Assembly: GCA_002215675.1 (NCBI GenBank)
Contig: NGFH01000007.1
Coordinates: 62,001-126,000, forward strand
DNA: 64,000 nt
Reading direction: 5' to 3'
From: Bacteroidetes bacterium 2013_40CM_41_45
GTDB lineage: Bacteria > Bacteroidota > Bacteroidia > AKYH767-A > 2013-40CM-41-45
Positions 57,908 to 64,000 of the stretch are shown one piece after another; the stretch's first letter is position 1, and each line of letters starts with the position of its first letter. Both the position numbers and the translations under genes were made by a program. A model generated the notes under the pieces. That model worked only from the letters and a program-made list of their open reading frames with translations, did no database searches and was not told the origin of the DNA.

Positions 57908-58366
57908 ATGACACTTATTAAATGGAAAAACAAACCGGCAAATGTGTTTGACACGTTCCCGGCAGTGCCTACCCTCTTCAACGATTTCTTTGAAGGTATG
58001 TTTAACAGTGATTTGATGAACCGCGAAATGATGCGGTACGTTCCTTCGGTGAACATTGCCGAGCGCAAAGATGATTTCCGTATAGAGCTCGCAGCTCCCG
58101 GCTATACGCGCGAGGATTTTAAAGTGGAGCACGATAACGGTGTGCTTACCATCAGCTCTGAAAAGAAAGATGAAAAGTCAAACAGCGATGACCGTTATAC
58201 ACGCAGGGAGTTTTCGTATGCATCGTTTAAGCGCACATTCAGCTTGCCCGAATATGTTGATGCAGAAAAAATTTCTGCTGAATACAAAGACGGATTGCTT
58301 GCACTTACCATTCCTAAAAAGGAAGAAGCAAAGCAAAAACCGCTAAGAGAAATAAAAATTTCGTAA
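57908..58366 (+). CDS. Hsp20 / alpha-crystallin small heat-shock protein
   Basis: The 152-residue protein has the alpha-crystallin domain (about 45-140): VPSVNIAERKDDFRIELAAP, GVLTISSEKKDEKSN, REFSYASFKRTFSLPEYVDA, YKDGLLALTIPKKEEAK. It prevents aggregation of unfolded proteins in the cytoplasm. The start has AGAAAGGAG 8 bases before ATG, a Shine-Dalgarno that is unusually strong for this phylum, suggesting high expression. It has its own terminator and is likely stress-induced. Confidence 0.93.
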   Translation: MTLIKWKNKPANVFDTFPAVPTLFNDFFEGMFNSDLMNREMMRYVPSVNIAERKDDFRIELAAPGYTREDFKVEHDNGVLTISSEKKDEKSNSDDRYTRREFSYASFKRTFSLPEYVDAEKISAEYKDGLLALTIPKKEEAKQKPLREIKIS

Positions 58367-58389
58367 CGAGATTTGTGTTGAGTGGTTGA

Positions 58390-58429
58390 GAAACGTCTTC
58401 TGCCCCGTGCGGAGGGCGTTTCTTTTTTT
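58390..58429 (+). terminator. Rho-independent terminator of hsp20
   Basis: GAAACGTCTTCTGC (58390-58403) pairs with GCGGAGGGCGTTTC (58409-58422) over 14 bp including G-U pairs, with a 5-nt loop, then seven T. It lies 24 bases after the hsp20 stop. Confidence 0.9.
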
Positions 58430-58463
58430 ATTTTAAACTCTAAACAGTTTCTATCTTCGTTCC

Positions 58464-59267
58464 GTGAAAAAGAAAAAAAACAAGCCGCTTATACTTGTAA
58501 CCAACGATGACGGAATTACTGCGCCCGGGCTGCGCGCCCTTGCAGAAACCATGCAGCAGCTGGGAGATGTGGTAGTAGTTGCACCCGACAGCCCTCAATC
58601 CGGCATGGGGCATGCTATTACGCTGAACAACCCGCTGCGCCTTGAAGAAGTCGAAATAGCTGAAGGACTAAAAGGGTTTCAGTGTTCCGGCACCCCGGTT
58701 GATTGCGTAAAGATTGCCATTGACAGGATTATTCACGGCAAGCCGGACTTGTGTGTTTCAGGAATCAATCACGGTTCTAATTCGTCCATCAATGTAATTT
58801 ATTCCGGAACCATGTCTGCCGCTGTTGAAGGAGCTATTGAAGGAATTCCCTCAGTGGGTTTTTCTTTTCTCGATTATTCGTACAATGCTAACCTGGCTGC
58901 CCCAAAACATTATGCCAAAATAATAGCAAGCAATGTCCTGAGGCATGGACTGCAGCAGGGAACTTTGCTTAATGTAAACATTCCCGCACTTCCGCTTCTC
59001 AAAAATAATTCTGATAAAAATTCTATCCGCGGAGTAAAAATCTGCCGGCAGGCCAATGCAAAATGGGAAGAAGAATTTGATGAACGTGTTGACCCCAACC
59101 ACAGGAAATATTATTGGCTCACTGGTAAATTCAAAAACTATGATAAGGGAGAAGATACTGATGTGTGGGCGTTGTCACATGGCTATGTTTCCATTGTTCC
59201 CGTGCAATTTGATTTGACGGCTCATCATGCTATACCATTTCTCAATAAATTCCGTTTCGATAGCTAA
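58464..59267 (+). CDS. surE: 5'/3'-nucleotidase SurE
   Basis: The 267-residue protein starts GTG and shows LILVTNDDGITAPGLRALAE, VVVAPDSPQSGMGHAITLNN, CSGTPVDCVKIAIDRI and GINHGSNSSINVIYSGTMSA, the SurE hallmarks with the metal-binding Asp pair. It removes phosphate from nucleoside monophosphates in the cytoplasm. It is followed by a small membrane protein, a VOC protein and lpxB with gaps of 13, 5 and 45 nt, likely one operon. Confidence 0.94.
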   Translation: MKKKKNKPLILVTNDDGITAPGLRALAETMQQLGDVVVVAPDSPQSGMGHAITLNNPLRLEEVEIAEGLKGFQCSGTPVDCVKIAIDRIIHGKPDLCVSGINHGSNSSINVIYSGTMSAAVEGAIEGIPSVGFSFLDYSYNANLAAPKHYAKIIASNVLRHGLQQGTLLNVNIPALPLLKNNSDKNSIRGVKICRQANAKWEEEFDERVDPNHRKYYWLTGKFKNYDKGEDTDVWALSHGYVSIVPVQFDLTAHHAIPFLNKFRFDS

Positions 59268-59280
59268 GTAAACAAACCGT

Positions 59281-59571
59281 ATGATACGTAAAGACCATTT
59301 TCTCACCGGCTTCATTAGCGGATTGCTGGCGCCATTCATCGGGTTTTATATTTATTATCTTATCAGCTTCCGGTACATGAGCTTACAGATGTACGTTTCG
59401 CGGTTAACGGAATTCGGCCTTGAAGCAGGGGTCATAAGCTTATCGCTCATTGCCAACCTTATCGTATTTTTCTATTTCATTAAAATTAAGGCTGACGTAT
59501 CAGCACGGGGCGTAATCGGGGCAACTTTTGCGTACGGCATTGTGGTTATCTGTCTAAAATATCTCCGCTGA
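59281..59571 (+). CDS. Small membrane protein between surE and lpxB
   Basis: The 96-residue product has three hydrophobic segments (about 7-27, 44-66, 74-92) with Arg/Lys at the ends, as an inner-membrane protein would. It begins MIRKDHFLTGFISGLLAPFI. I do not recognise the family. It lies 13 nt after surE and 5 nt before the VOC gene, and its position in a lipid-related operon suggests an envelope role, which is inference. Confidence 0.75.
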   Translation: MIRKDHFLTGFISGLLAPFIGFYIYYLISFRYMSLQMYVSRLTEFGLEAGVISLSLIANLIVFFYFIKIKADVSARGVIGATFAYGIVVICLKYLR

Positions 59572-59576
59572 TATCC

Positions 59577-60005
59577 GTGAAACCAATTATTGACCATATA
59601 CAAATTACGGTTAAGGACCTGGAAATTGCGGAGCCATTTTATGATAAGTTTCTATCTATCCTGGGATTTGATATTAATCATAAAAAAAAAGGCAGGGTTG
59701 CAAAACATGAATTTGATGTTGTTGAATATTCCCATCCGTTACTGATTTTTGGTATCAATTCTCCCCGGAAAACATTTAAGGAAGAAACCATTCACAGAAG
59801 AAAACCCGGGGCATTGCACCATCTTGCATTTAAAGCAGAATCCCCGGAAGAGGTTGACAGGATTTATTTGCAGATTAAAGAAGCAGGTGCGAACATAGTT
59901 GAGAAACCTAAGTTCTATCCTCAGCATGGGGAGAATTATTACGCTCTTTTTTTTAAAGACTTAGAGGGAATTAAATATGAAATTGTTTATGAGGAGCGAA
60001 AATAA
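59577..60005 (+). CDS. VOC-family protein (glyoxalase fold)
   Basis: The 142-residue protein starts at GTG and has the vicinal-oxygen-chelate fold: PIIDHIQITVKDLEIAEPFY, ALHHLAFKAESPEEVDRIYL, LFFKDLEGIKYEIVYEE. The His of DHIQI, His of HHLAF and Glu of KYEIV are possible metal ligands. It is probably a small cytoplasmic lyase, dioxygenase or epimerase; the substrate cannot be predicted. It lies between the membrane protein and lpxB. Confidence 0.85.
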   Translation: MKPIIDHIQITVKDLEIAEPFYDKFLSILGFDINHKKKGRVAKHEFDVVEYSHPLLIFGINSPRKTFKEETIHRRKPGALHHLAFKAESPEEVDRIYLQIKEAGANIVEKPKFYPQHGENYYALFFKDLEGIKYEIVYEERK

Positions 60006-60050
60006 ATTTATTGCTGAAAATTTCTCCCGGTTTTAACTAATAACCTGCAC

Positions 60051-61169
60051 ATGAAATACTACATCATCGCTGGCGAAGCATCGGGCGATATGCACGGCGC
60101 CAACCTGATGAAAGAATTAAAGAGACAGGACAGCGGTGCTGTTTTCCGCTGCTGGGGCGGAGACCGGATGCAAAAATCAGGCGGAGAAATTGTAAAGCAT
60201 TACCGCGAACTCGCTTTCATGGGGTTTACCGAGGTAATAATGAATCTGAAAACGATTCTCAAAAATATTTCCTTTTGCAAACAAGATATCCTGGAATGGA
60301 AACCGGATGCAGTTATTCTTATTGATTATCCTGGTTTCAATTTACGGATTGCAGAGTTCGCTCACCTGCAAAAGCTGAAAGTGATTTATTATATCTCTCC
60401 CCAGGTGTGGGCATGGAAGCAATCGCGTGTGGAGAAAATAAAAAAGTTTGTCGACCGCATGCTGGTGATTCTCCCGTTTGAAAAAGAGTTTTATAAAAAA
60501 TTTAATTACGAAGTAGATTACGTTGGTCACCCACTGCTGGATGAAATAAATACAACCGCACACACTTCTTCAGATGAATGGCGAAGGCAAAATGGGCTTG
60601 CAGATAAGCCAATCATAGCGCTGTTGCCGGGAAGCCGTATGCAGGAAATAAATAAAATGCTGCCTTTAATGCTTTCGACCGTAAATAAATTTCCCGGATA
60701 TCAATTTGCTGCAAGCGCTGCCCCATCGGCAGATAAGGCAACGATTGAAAAAATATGCGCGGGATTCCCTGTTAAAATCATTTATAATGACTCTTATTCA
60801 TTGCTGAAAAATTCTTTTGCAGCGCTTGTAACTTCAGGAACCGCTACTCTTGAAACAGCACTCTTCGGCGTGCCCCAGGTAGTATGTTATAAAGGAGGAA
60901 CAGTCTCTTATCTTATCGCCCGGCAGCTCGTAAATGTTAAATTCATTTCTCTTGTAAACCTTATTATGGACAGGGAAGTAGTGAAAGAATTAATTCAGAA
61001 TCAGCTTACCGAAAAAAATATTACCGCAGAGCTTGAGAAAATTTTGCTGGATGAAAACAGGAAAATAATTTTGGAACAATATGATGAGCTTCGTACACGG
61101 CTCGGTGGCAACGGCGCCTCAGAAAGAGCCGCAGAAAAAATAGTTGAGTTTCTAACTGAAAGAAAATAA
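60051..61169 (+). CDS. lpxB: Lipid-A-disaccharide synthase
   Basis: The 372-residue enzyme starts MKYYIIAGEASGDMHGANLM, the classical N-terminus, and shows MGFTEVIMNLKTILKNI, VILIDYPGFNLRIAEF, YYISPQVWAWKQSRV, IALLPGSRMQEI, and VTSGTATLETALFGVPQVVC. It joins two acylated glucosamine units in lipid A synthesis at the inner membrane. The window also has a PagL-like gene, so the cell makes and may modify lipid A. The 3' side has an imperfect inverted repeat and a convergent thiolase. Confidence 0.96.
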   Translation: MKYYIIAGEASGDMHGANLMKELKRQDSGAVFRCWGGDRMQKSGGEIVKHYRELAFMGFTEVIMNLKTILKNISFCKQDILEWKPDAVILIDYPGFNLRIAEFAHLQKLKVIYYISPQVWAWKQSRVEKIKKFVDRMLVILPFEKEFYKKFNYEVDYVGHPLLDEINTTAHTSSDEWRRQNGLADKPIIALLPGSRMQEINKMLPLMLSTVNKFPGYQFAASAAPSADKATIEKICAGFPVKIIYNDSYSLLKNSFAALVTSGTATLETALFGVPQVVCYKGGTVSYLIARQLVNVKFISLVNLIMDREVVKELIQNQLTEKNITAELEKILLDENRKIILEQYDELRTRLGGNGASERAAEKIVEFLTERK

Positions 61170-61190
61170 GTATAAAAAGCTAATGTAAGT

Positions 61191-61254
61191 TTTCACCACG
61201 GAGGCACCGTGGCACAGAGTATGTTTTTAATTCTGTGTCTCTGTGGTAAATTTC
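61191..61254. repeat. Imperfect inverted repeat between lpxB and thiolase gene
   Basis: TTTCACCACGGAGGCACCGTGG and CTGTGTCTCTGTGGTAAA form an imperfect hairpin built of CACAGAG/CTCTGTG words. It separates convergent genes and may act as a weak bidirectional terminator. Confidence 0.5.
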
Positions 61255-61269
61255 TTTACTTCAGAGTTT

Positions 61270-62448
61270 TCAATTAAGCATCTCGAAGATTCCTGCTGCT
61301 CCCTGCCCTGTTCCAACACACATGGTAACCATACCGTATTTTTTGTTCCTGCGTTTCAATTCATTTAATATCTGAACTGAAAGCTTGGCACCTGAGCATC
61401 CCAGCGGATGACCGAGTGCTATGGCGCCTCCGTTTACGTTTACAATTTCCGGATTCAATTCCAACTTGCGGATAACTGCGAGCGACTGCGATGCAAATGC
61501 TTCGTTCAGTTCAATCAAATCCATATCGTCTTTTTTCAGGCCTGCTCTTTTCAATGCCATCGAAATAGCTTCAACCGGGCCAATTCCCATGATACGCGGC
61601 TCAACCCCCGTTACACCATAAGAAACAAACCGGGCGATAGGTTTTACATTTAACTGCTTCAGCATTTTTTCGCTTACAACGATTACAAACGCAGCCCCGT
61701 CACTTGTCTGCGAGGAATTGCCTGCCGTCACTGTGCCCTTTGCATCAAATACAGGTTTAAGCTGTGCGAGTTTCTCAAGAGATGTATCAGCCCGGGGACC
61801 TTCATCGGTATCTACAACGTATGTTCTTGTTTTTGGCTTTTCGTTTTCATCCAGATAATTTTCTGAAACCGAAACCGGAACAATGCCATCTTTAAAAAAA
61901 CCTTTTTCAATTGCATTGACGGCACGCTGATTGGAACGGAGCGCAAAAACATCCTGGTCTTCACGGCTCACGTTATACTCCCGTGCAACGGCTTCAGCTG
62001 TCAATCCCATTCCCCAGTAATAATCGGGATGAACTTGAACTACATCAGGGTTGGGAGAAATTTTCCATCCCCCAAACGGGATGGGCGACATGGTTTCAAC
62101 ACCTCCGGCAATAATACAATCTGCCATGCCGGAGTGAATTTTTGCAGACGCGATTGCAATGGTTTCAAGTCCCGAAGAACAATAGCGGTTCACGGTCATG
62201 CCGGGCACTTTTACCGTATCGAGCCCCATCAGTGAAATCATCCTGCCGATATTAAGTCCCTGCTCCGCCTCGGGCGTTGCATTGCCGACAATTACATCGT
62301 CTATTTTTTCTTTCTCAAGGTTGGGAACGGAAGCTACCAGATGCCGGATAATGGTTACCGCTAAATCATCGGGCCTGGTAAATCTTAATTTTCCTTTGGG
62401 CGCTTTACCGACCGGTGAACGAAAACCCGCAATAATGTATGAGTTCAT
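61270..62448 (-). CDS. Acetyl-CoA acyltransferase (thiolase)
   Basis: The ATG at 62448 gives 392 residues; an upstream in-frame ATG would start in the word repeat. Active-site pattern: MTVNRYCSSGLETIAIASAK (Cys near 90), GGAIALGHPLGCSGAKL (His), CVGTGQGAAGIFEML (Cys). The enzyme splits 3-ketoacyl-CoA with CoA in beta-oxidation or works in reverse. The downstream partner on the same strand, after a small YwqK-like gene upstream, is a hydroxyacyl-CoA dehydrogenase/enoyl-CoA hydratase fragment at the window end, so a fatty-acid oxidation operon is likely. The N-terminal SYIIAGFRSPVGK is typical. Confidence 0.92.
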   Translation of the reverse strand: MNSYIIAGFRSPVGKAPKGKLRFTRPDDLAVTIIRHLVASVPNLEKEKIDDVIVGNATPEAEQGLNIGRMISLMGLDTVKVPGMTVNRYCSSGLETIAIASAKIHSGMADCIIAGGVETMSPIPFGGWKISPNPDVVQVHPDYYWGMGLTAEAVAREYNVSREDQDVFALRSNQRAVNAIEKGFFKDGIVPVSVSENYLDENEKPKTRTYVVDTDEGPRADTSLEKLAQLKPVFDAKGTVTAGNSSQTSDGAAFVIVVSEKMLKQLNVKPIARFVSYGVTGVEPRIMGIGPVEAISMALKRAGLKKDDMDLIELNEAFASQSLAVIRKLELNPEIVNVNGGAIALGHPLGCSGAKLSVQILNELKRRNKKYGMVTMCVGTGQGAAGIFEMLN

Positions 62449-62453
62449 TTTGA

Positions 62454-62545
62454 AAGTATCATGTATGAAGTACAATGTACAATGTACAACGTAAATTGCA
62501 CATGAATCTTTTCATAATACGTAGTACATGATACTTCGTACTTTC
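62454..62545 (-). repeat. Word repeat with inverted arms before the thiolase gene
   Basis: AAGTATCATGTA (62454-62465) and TACATGATACTT (62525-62536) are perfect 12-bp inverted arms; between them lie GTACAATGTACAATGTACAA words. Confidence 0.6.
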
Positions 62546-62547
62546 AA

Positions 62548-63183
62548 CTACTTCTTTTTTGTGCTATCCCTCTTAGCCGGAGGCACTTTATTCGTCTGCT
62601 TTTCGCGCTCTAACTGTTTTTTCTGAAGGTCTCTTTGTTTCTTTTCATCATCCTTTTTCTTCTGCTGCTCTTCTGCAATGTTTACGTCAACTCCATTCTT
62701 ATAGCTAACCGTACTAACAACAGCGCCTTTGCGGTTATACACTTTCCATGCTCCATCTCTTAACCCATTCTTATAAGCACCCTCTGAACGAACACTGCCA
62801 TCCTCAAAATACCGCAGCCATTTGCCATCTTTTTTTCCATTAACGTAATTGCCTTCCATTGCCGTTTGCCCCGAATAAAAATACTTGGTATAGCTCCCTT
62901 CCTTAATGCCACCCACGTATTCCTGTTCCTCCATAATCTTATTATAGGCGTAGTATTTCTTAGCCATCCCTTCTTTGCGGTCATTAATATATTCAATTTC
63001 CGCAATTTTTTCCCCGAAAAAGTTAAAGTACATCCATAATCCCTGTGCCCTGCCCAGTTCATCGGTCTTGTTTTTATGTTTTTCTTTGGAAGGAGCATAC
63101 TTTGGCTTCTCTTCCTTTGCTTGCGCAAAGGTTAAAAGCGGCAACAGCAATAAAAAAGCGCTGACCTTTAGTAGGCACTTCAT
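62548..63183 (-). CDS. MORN-repeat (YwqK-type) exported protein
   Basis: The ATG at 63183 gives 211 residues starting with the signal peptide MKCLLKVSAFLLLLPLLTFA; an upstream ATG adds six residues. The body is a run of MORN-like repeats (QGLWMYFNFFGEKIAEIEYI, KEGMAKKYYAYNKIMEEQEY, KDGKWLRYFEDGSVRSEGAY, RDGAWKVYNRKGAVV), then a long Lys/Glu/Gln-rich coiled tail. YwqK-type names come from an antitoxin family, but exported proteins with this repeat are common and no toxin is adjacent. Function unknown. It lies between the thiolase and the dehydrogenase gene. Confidence 0.8.
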   Translation of the reverse strand: MKCLLKVSAFLLLLPLLTFAQAKEEKPKYAPSKEKHKNKTDELGRAQGLWMYFNFFGEKIAEIEYINDRKEGMAKKYYAYNKIMEEQEYVGGIKEGSYTKYFYSGQTAMEGNYVNGKKDGKWLRYFEDGSVRSEGAYKNGLRDGAWKVYNRKGAVVSTVSYKNGVDVNIAEEQQKKKDDEKKQRDLQKKQLEREKQTNKVPPAKRDSTKKK

Positions 63184-63227
63184 AAAATAGGTGGCATTCA
63201 AAATTTTAGAAGTCGCTAAAATAAAAA

Positions 63228-64000
63228 TTAATTTCTAAGTGGTTTTCCTGTTTTCAATATGCTCTCCATTCGCTGCAGCGTTTTCTTTTCCCCACATAAT
63301 GAAACGAATGCTTCACGTTCCAAATCAAGCAGATACTGTTCCGAAACGAAAGCAGGCGATGAAAGGTTGCCGCCGCACATTATCCACGCGAGCTTCTTCG
63401 AGATAAGTTTGTCATGTTCAGATATAAAATTTCCTGCAAACATGTTTTCGGCACCTGCGTAAATCATTCCAAGCGCACTTTTCCCCAGCACCTTAATGTC
63501 TTTGCGCATAGCCGGCCTTGTGTAGCCGGTTTCTGCAAGAGTCATAGCGGCGGCTTTTGCATCGCTTATAAGGCAGCTTTGGTTCATAGTAATCATATCC
63601 TGTCCCGGGCGAAATATCCCTAAATCAAATGCTTCATGGGCTGAAGTAGCCACTTTTGCCATGGCTATGGTTAGATAGCGTTCTCTAAGAACTGCCGTTT
63701 CAATCTCGCCTTCAATGTAGGAATCGGAGGCGCGGAGCACGAATTCTTTCGTTCCGCCACCGCCCGGAATCAGCCCTACTCCAAATTCAACCATACCGAT
63801 ATATGTTTCTGCAGATGCCTGAACATGAGCAGCATGCAGCGAAATTTCACATCCCCCGCCCAGTGCCAAGCCATGGGGAGCCACTACTACCGGAACAGCG
63901 GCATACTTTACGCGCATATTAGCGCCCTGGAATGCACGCACGGCAAAATCAATCTCATCATATTCCTGCTCCAGGGCAAGCATTAAGACCAAGCCAAGGT
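63228..64000 (-). CDS. 3-hydroxyacyl-CoA dehydrogenase / enoyl-CoA hydratase, partial
   Basis: The frame is open to the window edge, so the 5' part is outside; the visible 257 codons are the C-terminal portion. It shows VVVAPHGLALGGGCEISLHA, a crotonase oxyanion region, ETYIGMVEFGVGLIPGGGGT with the catalytic Glu region, and a C-terminal helical part ending SILKTGKPLRN, matching the hydratase half of fused FadB/FadJ-type enzymes of Bacteroidota. It hydrates enoyl-CoA in fatty-acid oxidation; the dehydrogenase half should lie beyond the window. A TTG near 63992 is an artefact of the window edge, not a start. Confidence 0.88.
   Translation of the reverse strand, partial: LGLVLMLALEQEYDEIDFAVRAFQGANMRVKYAAVPVVVAPHGLALGGGCEISLHAAHVQASAETYIGMVEFGVGLIPGGGGTKEFVLRASDSYIEGEIETAVLRERYLTIAMAKVATSAHEAFDLGIFRPGQDMITMNQSCLISDAKAAAMTLAETGYTRPAMRKDIKVLGKSALGMIYAGAENMFAGNFISEHDKLISKKLAWIMCGGNLSSPAFVSEQYLLDLEREAFVSLCGEKKTLQRMESILKTGKPLRN

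Noticed and set aside
62548-63183. YwqK toxin-antitoxin label for the MORN-repeat protein
   Set aside because: The protein has a signal peptide and no toxin gene is adjacent; the repeat alone does not show antitoxin function.

Overview
The window looks like a chromosomal stretch of a Bacteroidota (Bacteroidetes) bacterium. The evidence is direct: a type IX secretion (T9SS) plug protein gene, at least six secreted proteins ending in a T9SS C-terminal sorting domain, many lipoproteins with the SSCKK-type lipobox of this phylum, the phylum-typical -7 promoter motif TAnnTTTG in front of many genes, a DUF4290-murA pair, and SprB/PKD repeat proteins. No rRNA, tRNA, CRISPR array, intact insertion sequence or prophage was seen.

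Layout. 0-1.2 kb: a truncated sensor fragment abuts the 3' end of the tmRNA gene (ssrA), then apaG. 1.2-10 kb: a minus-strand run (M20 dipeptidase, two lipoproteins sharing an LGR-P-type module, a Tat-exported DUF1501 protein, a lipoprotein with a CX4CH haem-like motif, a second lipoprotein, a PagL-like outer-membrane protein, a GIN-domain lipoprotein, the T9SS plug). 10-17 kb: a saccharopine-dehydrogenase-like enzyme, two tandem universal stress proteins, a nucleoside phosphorylase, an LVIVD-repeat T9SS cargo and a radical SAM protein. 17-20.4 kb: a plus-strand operon of T9SS cargo, lipoprotein, ECF sigma factor and a protein that appears to run from cytoplasm to outer membrane. 20-35 kb: mostly minus strand, with DinB, a large PNGase F-like cargo, a PKD/SprB cargo, an ECF sigma/MscS group, an HD phosphohydrolase coupled to a hybrid histidine kinase, a UbiA prenyltransferase and a subtilase.

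35-43.6 kb: ettA, pfkA, a thioredoxin-like protein, an HMA-AraC regulator, two small stress-type genes, a frameshifted small secreted gene, then a GT4 glycosyltransferase and a glycogen-debranching enzyme. 43.7-45.6 kb: a small AT-rich accessory patch (YodC-like protein, zinc-ribbon membrane protein, TIGR02391/HEPN-like protein, imperfect inverted repeat). 45.6-64 kb: housekeeping genes (UvrD/PcrA helicase, DUF4290, murA, TlpA-like, grpE, dnaJ, plsC, ribH, a TPR protein, mazG, hsp20, surE, lpxB, a thiolase and a 5'-truncated hydroxyacyl-CoA dehydrogenase/enoyl-CoA hydratase).

The themes that link genes are cell-surface display through T9SS (plug, cargoes, lipid A modification), envelope stress sensing (two ECF sigma modules, MscS, two Usp proteins, Hsp20, GrpE-DnaJ) and envelope synthesis (murA, lpxB, plsC). 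The gaps between genes often hold short word-like repeats, each different, and some of these have entered reading frames. The best candidates for something undescribed are the DUF1501/CX4CH lipoprotein cassette, the sigma factor with a trans-envelope partner, and the small TIGR02391 patch. All functional statements come from reading the sequence and family knowledge; no database search was run.
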